Below, one piece after another: positions 54,601 through 63,232 of a stretch of 64,000 nt of DNA. The position numbers and the translations under genes were made by a program. The stretch comes from Lutraria lutraria (lineage: Eukaryota > Mollusca > Bivalvia > Venerida > Mactridae). Location: contig OZ026841.1 in NCBI GenBank assembly GCA_964023205.1, positions 29,526,399-29,590,398 on the forward strand, given 5' to 3'. The notes under the pieces are model-generated. The model did no database searches, was not told where the DNA came from, and saw nothing but the letters and a program-made list of their open reading frames with translations. Within the stretch, counting starts at the first letter, position 1, and each line of letters starts with the position of its first letter.

Positions 54601-57600
54601 TCTATGCATTTTAAGGTCAATGGGTCAAAGTTCAAGGTCACCCAGAGGGGCATTGTGTTTCAAAAACACATCATGTTGTGAAAGAATTTGGAGCTTGATA
54701 ATCTAAGATACATGTACAACATAATGTTTTAGCACTGATTGTATGGTAACACATGCATTGTAATGCATGCTCATTCATTTTCTGAATGTCCTGTAGTTAT
54801 TGGAGTTAATTGTGTTTAGGAATATGATTTTTCTGCAGATTTACAGATTGAAATGCCCATGAGACCAAAAAAATACTCATGTTAAACCTATGTATATACA
54901 ATGTATCAGTTCCTCTGATTGGTTCGTTTTTCCAGCACGTCCAGCCAAAACAGCTCTTTCAAGATCATTACATCCAGGCATTCTGTACTGGCCTCTTCCT
55001 ACAACAACATCAAGATATTCAACTATTAATTGGCCCCCAAACCCCTTGCTGACATATTTCAGCCCTTCAGCTTCAACCTCAGTCATATCCCTGGAATTAT
55101 GAATTTGACGCCCGCTTGGTGTTTATAGCATTAGTCTACTGAACACGAGGTTTCGAGTTCGAACCCCAGACCAGGCTCACACTGTCAATGACAACTTTAA
55201 CTGAAGATATTAAATCCTATGTTAAATTGTCCCCCACCTCTGAATTATGCGGGAAAACATGGCAGTAGCTTGTAAATAGAATGTGGTTAGCACTGGTTAA
55301 GGCCTTAATGAAGTCCTGGGGATCTGGTTAGGATAACTGCCCGACATGATATTACTGAAGTAATGTTGAAAATTGGGTTAAATCCAATAAAATACATAAA
55401 TTTGACGTTGTATTATTTCACAGTATGAAAAAGGCAACAAAGAAAGTGAAGCTAAGGTATTCGCTGTACCAGATTTCATAGGGTTTGCTTCTCGTCAAGT
55501 AGGTAAGTATACACATGGCTAGATAAAAGTATGAAAATTATTGTTCGCATTTATGATGATTGTCTTTGAAAAAATTTAAGTTATTTGAAATCAAAACTTG
55601 AAATATCACTCAATTATTTGTGCTAAAGAGAAAAACAACAAAAAAATTCGAAATGATTTGTGATTGATATGTTTGTGTATATGATTTATTGGTATGATAC
55701 AAACGTTCAGCTTTCTAAAGCCGTCACTCATTCGGTGTGCATGAATTTTTATGCCGACCTAAGCACTTAGTTGATTTACATCTGCCATATAATTGTTAAA
55801 CTAGTTCCCATGTCATGTTGCAGTGCAATTCTATGGAAGTTCAATTTCCAAGAGTACTTTCAGTTCCTTGATTATGCCATGTTTTTTCAGGAAGTAAAAT
55901 CAGAGCAGCTGTTGCGTTCATACCTTTTGATGAGTTCCATCGTCATTCTGCTCAGGTGATACAGAATGCTGTTTTCAGAGATAATGCAACAGGAGCAATA
56001 GAACAAAGTCTCAGATTTGAAGCCAACAACTTGGTATTTATATACTTTGTTACTTTAGGTTAGAAAAATAGTAAATAGAGTAAGAACAGTGCAACCTCTC
56101 CAAAGCAGCATCCTTTGGGAGTAGCAAAAGCACATTGTTGTTGAGAGGTTGTTGCTCTGGAGAGGAAAGATTAATAGTTAAATCGTGCAGTGGGAAATAA
56201 TCATACTGTTGTTGAAGGGAGGTTGTTGCTCAAAAGAGGGCTGCTCTAAAGAGGTTGCACTGTAGATCGTAAAGGGTTTCTTTACTAATTTTTTTTCTTA
56301 AACCATACCTTTCGAGCATTGTTGACCTTCATTCAAAGGTTTATTTGGTCTATTGTATCCAGAAATGAAGTGACTATTTGTCTGGCATTTGTTAACGACA
56401 TGTTTGGCCAAATTTGACAATGATAATGCATCTAGATAAAGTTACATGTTGATATTATTTTAGGTTATTACATCTGTTGATATTCAAAGTATTGAACCAG
56501 TGGATAGAAAGATGAGTGACAGTTTGACCAAATCTATTCAGTTAGCCATTGAGATCTCAACAAAGTAAGTATATGTATGCTTAAAGGTGCAACAGTTTGA
56601 TAAAACAAAAATAGAAGTAACACAGTTTGTCGTAAAAGGGTTTTATGAAAGTCAGTAAACTTCTCATGACATGAAATTAAAAACTAGATTATAAACATCA
56701 CCAGGAACAATTTTTGTTTTATGTGGGTGGATTTCTTTGTTTGAGTTTTATGCCACCGCTCCTGGGTGTACTAGACTCCCATCCTGCCTGTTTCTTACTC
56801 AAAGAAAATTAGTTGGTAGCAGGTCTCGAACCCACGACCCTCTATCACTGAGAGGTTACAGTGATTTGAAGTCAGCAATCTTAAACACTCAACCACAGAA
56901 GCGGGTCTTATCTGGGTGGAAAAAACCACTACAGAATAAAGTCTATAAATCATTTTATCTGTCGTTTCATCAAATCATTTCATCAGTCATTTCATCAAAT
57001 CATTTCATCAGTCATTTCATCAATCATTTCATCAAGTCATTTCATCAGTCATTTCATCAAATCGTTTCATCAAATCATTTCATCAGTCATTTCATCAAAT
57101 CATTTTGTCCGTCATTTTATTTGTCATTTCATCAGATTATTAATTAGTCATTTTATCTGTCATTTTATCAAATCATTTCATTTATCATTTCATCAATCAT
57201 TTTATCAATCATTAACTCAATCATTTCATCAATTATTTTATCAATCATTAACTCAATCATTTCATCAATCATTTTATCAATCATTAACTCAATCATTTCA
57301 TCAATTATTTTCCATTTTCCAGTTCAATTGAAGCAGCTGCCCAGCATGAAGCTATGAGAAATGAACAAGAGGCCAGAGGTCATCTGGAGCGTCAAGTCCT
57401 CTCTAATGAGAAAGAGTCTGAGAAAGAAAGATGTAAATTAGTCGAACTAAAAGCTATCACTGCTGCTGTTGAATCCACTGGACAGGCTAAAGCTGAAGCC
57501 CAGGCACAGGCTGAGAGAGTTATCATAGAATGTGAAAGTGAAATTGAAGGTAATTTGTGTTTTCTTTTCTTATGACTCCTTTGGGTTCTTGTCCAAAATC

Positions 57601-60254
57601 TTTTGTTATTTATAGAGGCAATGGAGGTGAATTGAAAATTTAATTTCAGTTCATATCCTAAACTTTAAGTCAATTAAAAGTAAGATTTATATACGTTTTT
57701 TGTACTTTAATATAGATTCATTGAAAATGTGTCACTTCAAATTTCAAAGAATATAATGATAGATTGAACAATGATTTTGTTTTTTGTCTTATTAACAAGT
57801 TTATTATTAAAATTAAGAAATTTAGAAAGATTTTTTGGGAGATAGAAGCTGTTTTTTAAGATCATGTTTAGAGTAATGAATGTTTAAGCATTTGGCCATT
57901 CCCTTTAATATACCGGTATATATAAATGAAAAATTCATGTACTCATTTACTTTCAGCTGCAAAATTAAAGGCTGAAGCTTTAGAAATTGAACATTATGCT
58001 AAACTTGAAACACAAAATATGGTAAGATTCTTTATGTTGTACTTTTTATACTTTCTGGTCATGCATGTTTTGTATGACAACTGGAGCATGCTGTAGAAAA
58101 ATTCAATCACCCAAATCAAGTCAGAAGTCTGACAGTTTTAATATTTGAAGTACAAACTCCAAGCCTTGTACATCTCTCTTGCTAATGACCATAAGTTATT
58201 CAAGTTGGGTTGTTTTAATCATAAATTAGATTTAAATGGAGTTTCATGGTCTACAGTAAAGACACTATATTGATTCACTCATGCAATATTGTATGACTAC
58301 AAATAGAAAATAGAAATAATACAGTATCGCCTTGTGCTAGTGACCATATCTGAATGAAGGCCTCCCCATGAATATAAGCCTTTTTAGCTCACATGTCACA
58401 AAGTGACAAAGTGAGCTATTAGGATCACTCTCCGTCCGACGTCATGCGGTGTGCGTCGTGCGTCGTCAAACTTTTTGTTGTGACCACACTAGGGGCCACA
58501 TTTTTGGCTCAATTTTAGCAAAACTGGGTCAGAACGTTAATATCAACAAAATCTCGGACGTGTTTGATATTGGGCCATTTGGGGTCAAAAACTAGGTCAC
58601 CAGGGCCAAATAAAGGAAAACCTTGTGAACACTTTAGAAATCACTGTTCTGAATTTATCTTCATGAAACTTTGTCGGAATGTTTATTTTAATAATATGTA
58701 GGTCAAGTTTGAAAATGGGTAATTTCTGTAGTAAAATTAGGTCACTAGGGCAAATTGCTGGAAAACCTTGTGAACACTCTAGAAGTCACTGTTTTGATTG
58801 GATGATCATGAAACCTTGTCAGAATGTTTGTCTTCATAATATCTTGGACGACTTCGAACATGGGTCATCTTGGGTCAAAAACTAGGTCGCTAGGTCAAAT
58901 CTTATGAAAAACCATGTTAACTCTGTAGATTTCACAGTTATTGGATCTTCACCAAACTTTGTCAAATCGTTTGTTTTAATGATATAACGGTCAAGTATAA
59001 ATATGGGTCATCTGGGGTCAATAACTAGGTCACCAGGTCAAATCTTAGGAAAACTTTGTTAACACTGTAGATGTCACAGTTATAATTGGATCTTCACCAA
59101 ACCTTGTCAAAATGTTTGCCTCAATGATATGTGGGTCAAGGATGAACATGGGTCAGCCGGGTTCAAAAACTGGGTCGCAAGGTCAAATCTTAGGTAAAAA
59201 TCTTGTAAAAGCTCTAAATGTCATGGTTTTTATTGGATCTTTGCCAAACCTTGTCCGATTGTTTGTCTTAATAAAGTTCAAATATGGGTCACCTAGGGTC
59301 AAAAACCAGGTCACAAGGTCAAATCTTAGGAAAACCTTATTAACACTGTAGTTGTCAAATTTCGATCGTATCTTCACCAAACCTAGTCAGACTGTTTGTC
59401 TTAATGATATGTAAGACAAATTCGAACATAGGTCGTCTGGGGTCAAAAACTAGGTCACCGGTTCAAAACAATGTTTTAATGAGTGAACAGTGATTGTCAT
59501 GTGAGCAATATAGGGCCATCTTGGCCCTCTTGTTTTAAACTGTTATTATTTAAAACAAAATAACTTCCAAATAAAGGTCACCTGTCGATAAAGGCCTTAT
59601 TTCGTTTTTCCCATGGTTGACCTATGTTTACAGGTTTGATTGTACATCATTTAGATAGTGTTTAATTCTCCATCATCTTATGTTGTATTGTGGCAGCATT
59701 GATAAACATACTGCTTATGAAAATAATACGGTGAGGAATTTCAAAATCATATACCAATAGATGGACTGCAACGAGAATAATGTAAATTTGCCAATCAGGC
59801 AAGTATCATGATAGATATATTGAACTGCTGAAAAGCTGCAGTCAGTATCTTGAGACTGAGTTTTCTATGCTTCTGTAGTTTTTGAAAGTTTTGTTTGCCA
59901 TTATTATAAATTTGCATACTTACAAGGTGATTTGATTCAATAGAGAGTTTTAAGAAATTATTTTGTACATACTTGCAGTCACGAAAAGGGGAGCTCAGTT
60001 ATGTCAGACGTCAAAACGAACTGGAACTACATATTGAGAAATCTCGCGCTAACATTGAGGTGAAGAAATTTGCTGATATGGTTGGTGCTATTGGAGCTGA
60101 CACTCTTGCTGCCATAGCAACAGCTGGCCCTGATATGCAGGTTAAACTCTTGTCAAGTTTGGGACTTGAGTCAACCCTTATCACCGATGGCAACAGTCCA
60201 ATAAATTTGTTCATGACAGCTCAAGGTCTTGTGCAGACTGGGAACATGCAATAA
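36662..60254 (+). CDS. MVP: Major vault protein, complete, 23 coding exons, 859 residues
   Basis: MVP is the shell protein of the vault ribonucleoprotein particle; 78 copies form the barrel (family knowledge). Exons: 36662-36733, 38825-38958, 40949-41012, 41664-41891, 43000-43091, 43766-43835, 44125-44219, 47347-47413, 47867-48008, 49099-49200, 49407-49500, 50053-50113, 50599-50693, 51274-51352, 52445-52598, 53532-53611, 54061-54120, 55424-55502, 55891-56033, 56464-56564, 57323-57549, 57957-58021, 59979-60254. They sum to 2580 bases with every phase consistent. Residues 1-516 are the MVP repeats, with recurring G-E-x-W motifs ([33 protein letters not shown]) and [14 protein letters not shown]. 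Residues about 517-670 are the shoulder ([22 protein letters not shown]). Residues about 671-800 are the cap helix ([19 protein letters not shown]). The cap ring follows ([22 protein letters not shown]). The ATG sits in AAAATGG. All introns are GT-AG except intron 6 (GC-AG). Human MVP is 893 residues; the proline-rich tail is absent here. Confidence 0.96.
37130..37447. mobile_element. 318-bp CAGGG-ended MITE in MVP intron 1
   Basis: The ends are CAGGGATTTTTT and GAAAAAACCCTG, flanked by a 5-bp duplication ACATT (37125-37129 and 37448-37452). The interior repeats the word TTCCCAAT many times. It has no coding capacity. End sequence and duplication length suggest a hAT-related MITE; this is inference. 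Confidence 0.65.
38114..38431. mobile_element. CAGGGTTC-ended MITE in MVP intron 1
   Basis: The ends are CAGGGTTCGACATTAAC and GTTAATGTTGAACCCTG, an imperfect 17-bp inverted repeat. The 5-bp duplication AGGGA flanks it. A fragment of another repeat (about 38190-38256, containing CCCCTGCTATAGAAGG) sits inside; the same fragment recurs near 39050 and inverted near 18260. Confidence 0.6.
39632..40790 (+). repeat. 1.15-kb element, copy 1, in MVP intron 2
   Basis: It starts AGCTCACATGTCAC and ends GTCATGTGAGCGATATAGGG followed by a GGGCCA/TGGCCC hairpin, so the termini are short inverted repeats. The body is about six degenerate units of 144-147 bp, each containing TTCACCAAAC-like, GTCATCTGGGGTCAAAAAC-like and TAGGTCAC-like words. 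It is nearly identical, in the same orientation, to 58386-59534. Confidence 0.8.
43766..43835 (+). CDS. MVP: MVP exon 6, ending at a GC splice donor
   Basis: This exon encodes a TGEEW-containing MVP repeat and ends CAG|GCAAGT. The next exon (44125) starts after ACAG. Using the GC donor gives [10 protein letters not shown] followed by [10 protein letters not shown], which aligns without a gap to the matching human segment. The nearby GTGAAC alternative would break this alignment. Confidence 0.85.
44576..44889 (+). mobile_element. tRNA-derived SINE, family A, full length
   Basis: The head is tRNA-like, with an A-box (TAGCTCAGTGGTTAGAGC) and a B-box (GGTTGCGAGTTCGAACCC). A ~240-bp body follows, ending in (ACAA)n. 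A 12-bp duplication TACACTATATCT flanks it (44564-44575 and 44890-44901), though the surrounding minisatellite contains that word anyway. Orientation is sense with MVP (intron 7). Confidence 0.8.
45699..45902 (+). other. Isolated 67-codon open frame in a GC-richer block
   Basis: A frame from ATG to TGA with normal-looking amino-acid composition ([34 protein letters not shown]) stands out from the AT-rich minisatellite on both sides. It has no MVP similarity and does not fit between exons 7 and 8. It is probably a fragment of an inserted element or a copied exon; I do not recognise the family. Confidence 0.3.
46086..47092 (+). mobile_element. Non-LTR retrotransposon (LINE) 3' end, 5'-truncated, in MVP intron 7
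   Basis: The frame from 46086 carries a cysteine/histidine zinc-binding motif ([19 protein letters not shown]). It continues after a single TGA at 46377-46379 into [50 protein letters not shown] and [11 protein letters not shown], the familiar C-terminus of LINE reverse-transcriptase proteins. Its frame ends at 47048, and the element ends in a GAT repeat (about 47073-47092). The catalytic core is missing, so this is a dead 5'-truncated copy. Its GC content is well above the surrounding intron. Confidence 0.85.
48559..48995. mobile_element. 437-bp Mutator-like MITE in MVP intron 9
   Basis: Imperfect inverted repeats of about 65 bp begin TAGTCTGG at both ends and share GTCAGGCA and CAATAATGGCGGC. 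A 9-bp duplication CTCTTCATG flanks it (48550-48558 and 48996-49004). Long inverted repeats with a 9-bp duplication are typical of Mutator-like elements. The open frames inside are short and not transposase-like. Confidence 0.75.
49665..49964. mobile_element. AGGGCCCTGTTCTATGAAC-ended MITE in MVP intron 11
   Basis: The left end AGGGCCCTGTTCTATGAAC is matched, imperfectly, by the inverse of GTTGATAGAATGGGGCCT at the right. About 300 bp, no coding potential. Confidence 0.5.
50204..50388. mobile_element. TATGCCCCC-ended repeat in MVP intron 12
   Basis: TTATGCCCCCGG at the left and CCGAGGGCATTAT at the right form an imperfect inverted repeat about 185 bp apart. A related pair of ends occurs at about 60643-60916. 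Confidence 0.45.
51608..51982 (+). mobile_element. TTAA-bounded MITE, copy 2, in MVP intron 14
   Basis: It begins TTAAAGTCCCATTAGC and ends GCTTATGGGACTTTAA, about 375 bp, similar along its length to the inverted copy in CFAP46 intron 8. The two are diverged, so neither insertion is recent. Confidence 0.65.
52625..52830. mobile_element. CAGTCAAACCTGTG-type MITE with internal 18-bp array
   Basis: The left end resembles 30283-30463 and 62174-62353 (AACCTGTGAACAAAGGTCACC, GGCCTTTATTGACAGGTGGCC). At 52752-52823 the 18-bp unit TGGCCTTTATTCACAGGG is repeated four times with one change. The right end is degraded. Confidence 0.6.
53694..53895 (+). mobile_element. SINE family B, 5'-truncated, in MVP intron 16
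   Basis: It begins inside the tRNA-like variable region and ends in (CAAA)n. A 13-bp duplication TCTCCTGTCAGTT flanks it (53681-53693 and 53896-53908). Sense with MVP, about 165 bp before exon 17. Confidence 0.85.
54287..54418. mobile_element. GGGCC-ended short MITE in MVP intron 17
   Basis: GGGCCCATATTCATAAAGC at the left and TTTTATGAATACAGGCCC at the right are inverted repeats 132 bp apart. The type resembles Harbinger-like MITEs; no convincing 3-bp duplication. Confidence 0.5.
55111..55398 (+). mobile_element. SINE family A, adjacent to MVP exon 18
   Basis: It matches 44576-44889 from a degenerate tRNA head through the ACTGAAGATATTA and GGTTAGGATAACTGCCC words. The 9-bp duplication AATTTGACG flanks it (55102-55110 and 55399-55407). 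Its tail ends 25 bp before the first base of MVP exon 18, in sense orientation. Confidence 0.8.
56087..56262. mobile_element. CAGTGCAACCTCTCC-ended MITE in MVP intron 19
   Basis: CAGTGCAACCTCTCCAAAGC at the left and AGAGGTTGCACTG at the right form an inverted repeat, 176 bp long in all. Related copies lie at 2072-2244 (same orientation) and at 9504-9671 and 22541-22702 (opposite orientation). Confidence 0.65.
56735..56905 (-). mobile_element. SINE family B, internally deleted, in MVP intron 20
   Basis: Tail, part of the body and head (GAACCCACGACCCTCTATCA on the plus strand) are present, with a central deletion. It is the only intragenic SINE found that is antisense to its host gene. Confidence 0.7.
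56948..57311. repeat. TCATTTCATCAA-type minisatellite beside MVP exon 21
   Basis: About 360 bp consist of variants of TCATTTCATCAA(A/T). The right third shows a higher-order unit of roughly 34 bp that includes ATCATTAACTCA. The array stops 11 bases before exon 21 and so reaches into the polypyrimidine region of its 3' splice site. Confidence 0.8.
58386..59534 (+). repeat. 1.15-kb element, copy 2, in MVP intron 22
   Basis: This has the same structure as the copy in intron 2, with few substitutions and small indels; by eye the two are well over 90% identical. It interrupts an older CAGTCAAAC-type MITE whose halves lie at about 58321-58385 and 59535-59643. Confidence 0.8.
59979..60254 (+). CDS. 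MVP: MVP last coding exon, cap helix end and cap ring
   Basis: After an ACTTGCAG acceptor, this exon reads through the end of the cap helix ([14 protein letters not shown]) and the conserved cap-ring segment ([24 protein letters not shown]), then stops with TAA at 60252-60254 after VQTGNMQ. Mammalian MVP continues about 35 residues with a disordered Pro/Ser/Gly tail. No further in-frame coding sequence or donor is seen here. Confidence 0.93.
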   Translation, partial: SRKGELSYVRRQNELELHIEKSRANIEVKKFADMVGAIGADTLAAIATAGPDMQVKLLSSLGLESTLITDGNSPINLFMTAQGLVQTGNMQ

Positions 60255-61195
60255 TGTATATTCATGACTTCAATTGCTTATTTATCCAAATTATGCATAT
60301 TCATGCAAAAAAATGCATATTCATGAAAGTAATGAATATTTTGACAATTATGTTTGCATGTTATGATAATTGGCTGTGTTGTTAGTTGTGACTTTCTTAA
60401 CTTGTGATTTATTACTTTTCAGGGACAATTTAAGTCAATTTTTTTTTTCTGTCATTCACTTCTGTATGAAGATGGTTGGTTTATTTTGGATTTTTATAAC
60501 AAAAAATGCTACTATGATAAACTGTGTATATTATTATGTAAGTTATTTTCTTATTAAGTTACATGTATATATTATATATTCTTGTATTTCTATTCGTCAA
60601 GTGTAATATTGTTATATGTTAATGATTCTTAATGATTTCTTGTTATGCCCCCTTTCAAACAGAAGGGGGTTATATTTCTTCGCACATATCGGTCTGTAGC
60701 CATACCTAGTCCAGGTAATAACCCCAGAAATTGCATCGATCGACTTTCAACTCAAAACCTTGTCCGACTAATGACATGTACAGTTTAGCCTAAGGTCTTC
60801 AGACTTGGTCATCGCATGTAGATGACCTTACTGATTTTAAGTTCAGTCAACATCAACATCTTACCAGCTAGTTGGCCATTAAGGGGCATCCGTCTTTCAC
60901 AAACACTTCTTGTTTCTAAATGATTCTTAAGGATTTCTTGTTACAATTTGATCTTTTGAACATGTTTTTGGATATTACTGACTGTATAATAATCAGTGAC
61001 CATGACCTTGATGCAATATTTATGATATATATTGAGTAAATGTTTGTGTGATTTTGCTGAAAATGATAATGTATTTTTTTCCATGTTTTATTTAACAAAT
61101 ATTCATTGCAAAATATTTAAATACACAATGTATTTAGGCTAAATACTGGCTAGTAAGATAATGTTTTGTATCAAATTTCAAAATTGTAAAAACAA

Positions 61196-61201
61196 AATAA
61201 A
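61196..61201 (+). terminator. Candidate MVP polyadenylation signal
   Basis: An AATAAA lies about 940 bases after the MVP stop codon in AT-rich sequence. A second AATAAA at 62827-62832 is an alternative that would give a much longer 3' UTR containing repeats. Which one is used cannot be decided without transcripts. Confidence 0.4.
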
Positions 61202-61519
61202 AAATATTTATTATTTATGACATATCTTATGTATACAAATTGAAAGTGATATTTTCTCTTTTCTTACTTTTTCACCATCATTATCCCGTTAATGACTTCT
61301 TTTTATATGAATTTACATCTCATTTTTCTGTACAAATTTGTATATTTTGTATATCTATATACCATTTCAATCCTGAATTTGTAATTATCTCTTTTATAGA
61401 TAAATTTATTTCTCTACTTTATAAAATCTACTCTGTGATTACATTGTATATGTTAAAACTGACTAGTTATTTTTTTGTATGTTTTGTTGTTCTTTGTTAT
61501 TCTATTAATTACTTGTTAA

Positions 61520-61769
61520 ACCCTCCTTCATGGTCGAGTGGTAAGGTTGTTGACTTCAAATCACTGTAACCTCTCACTTGTAGTGGGTCATGGGTTCAAG
61601 CCATGCTACTGACCATGTCTCTTTATGTGAGAAAGTAGGCTTATGGAAGATGGGAGTCTAGTACTGGTTCTTTCCAGGAGCAATGCATGGTTAGGTTAAC
61701 TGTCCACCTCATATGACTCTGCATGTTGAAAAGGGGCGAAAAACTCAAATAAACAAACAAACAAATCAT
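61520..61769 (+). mobile_element. SINE family B, full length, downstream of MVP
   Basis: The head CATGGTCGAGTGGTAAGG (A-box-like) and GGGTTCAAGCC (B-box-like) enclose a long variable arm as in Ser/Leu tRNAs. The body ends in (CAAA)n. The duplication TTGTTAA flanks it (61513-61519 and 61770-61776). Confidence 0.75.
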
Positions 61770-62173
61770 TTGTTAAGTTTTTTCAGGCTGACCATTGGCC
61801 CTGTCTTAGTATGAAACAATCAATTTTCTTATCTTTCCTACATATTTACATAATATATAAAGAAAACATGCCATGGAATTAGATTCAATACCATTTCTCA
61901 ACTTTCTAAAGTAAAACATATTAAACCAATTAGCATAATGAAGAATTGTGAATAGGTTATCAACTTTTGGTCAGGACTTTGTACATACTCCTTTTCTTAC
62001 CGTGTTTAATGTTACTGTTAAGTTTAATGTAACTTGTATTTGTAATTCTATCTTCACTAGTGGTTAATGATACTTTGTGTTGTTTTTTTCACATTATGCA
62101 CTTTGTTTTAGATTTATATTATGGCCTAACCACACCACATGTATCACATGCAAAAAGCAGGTATTGGTGATAC

Positions 62174-62353
62174 ACAGTCAAACTTGTGTTAGCAGTCACC
62201 TTGGAAGAAAGGTCACCCTTTTAACTAAAGCCATTTTTTTAAAAACCCTCATTGATTATTTAGAACAAAATGACCTCCAAATAAAGACCATCTGTCAATA
62301 AAAGCCACATTATATCCTTCCCAAGTGTGGCCTTTGTTTACAGGTTTGACTGT
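62174..62353. mobile_element. CAGTCAAAC-ended MITE downstream of MVP
   Basis: ACAGTCAAACTTGTG at the left and CAGGTTTGACTGTA at the right are inverted repeats about 180 bp apart. The inner words ACCTCCAAATAAAGACCATC match the other family members. Confidence 0.65.
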
Positions 62354-63049
62354 ATTTATTATAATTTTAAGATGTTTTCATCAGTTATAAAGAGATGGTC
62401 TGTTCATTCATGGGATCTATGTTTGTAAGTAGCCTGTATCACATACATGTATTTAACTATTTGTTCATCTTTACAGTTATTTACTGAAAACCACATGCAC
62501 TGTGTATAAACTGATGAATTTGGTGCAATATTTGATTGATAAAGTTGAAAGGATTCTTCTACTATTCAACAACTGGCATAAACATTGCCCTATATATGTC
62601 CACATAATTGTCATTAAGTGTTTATACATGCACCATCTAATAACTAATTTCAAATTCCTAATAGCTTAGGTCGCTCACTGTAGAAGTGCCTTTGATATTG
62701 TGATACCATTTGTTTTTGTGTGATTTTTAATTCAATGTGTTAAAAGAATATTGGAACAATTTCATTAGTACCTGCATCCATACACACAACATTCCCTTTG
62801 TGTATTATTCTGTATTGTAATTAATGAATAAAAACAAATATGTAAACGTCTAGTGTTGCTTTTGTCTTTTTAGACCTTCATAAGGATGTGCTTGCAGAAT
62901 ATTTGTGCATGCATGATTATGATTATACACTTAACAGTGAAAGCTTGTTAGCAATCCTTATGGACTTAAACGTCAGACCTAAAATTAGGTGATTTTATTA
63001 TCAAGCTTGTAAAAAATGCTCCATATTATAAATTGTTGTAATTGTTGAG

Positions 63050-63232
63050 GTTTTTTTTTAGCTTGTCTGTTTTCATGGAAAGTCAAGCTATTGTCTGCGT
63101 CAGCATCTGCGCAAAAACTTTAATGTAGCTCATAACTCAGACACTATTAGAGGTAGCAACATGCAACTTCATAGGTGGATAGATCTCACTGAGGCAGTGA
63201 ACAGACAAGCGTTATTATTGTTATTTCAAGTG
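63050..63232 (-). repeat. ~190-bp dispersed repeat, inverted copy downstream of MVP
   Basis: Reverse orientation relative to the two CFAP46 copies, opening TTTAGCTTGTCTGTTTTCAT and closing near GAACAGACAAGCGTTATT. Confidence 0.6.

Noticed and set aside
61240..61569. 109-codon hydrophobic frame downstream of MVP
   Set aside because: Phe/Ile/Tyr-rich from AT-rich DNA, it runs into a SINE head and has no supporting signals.
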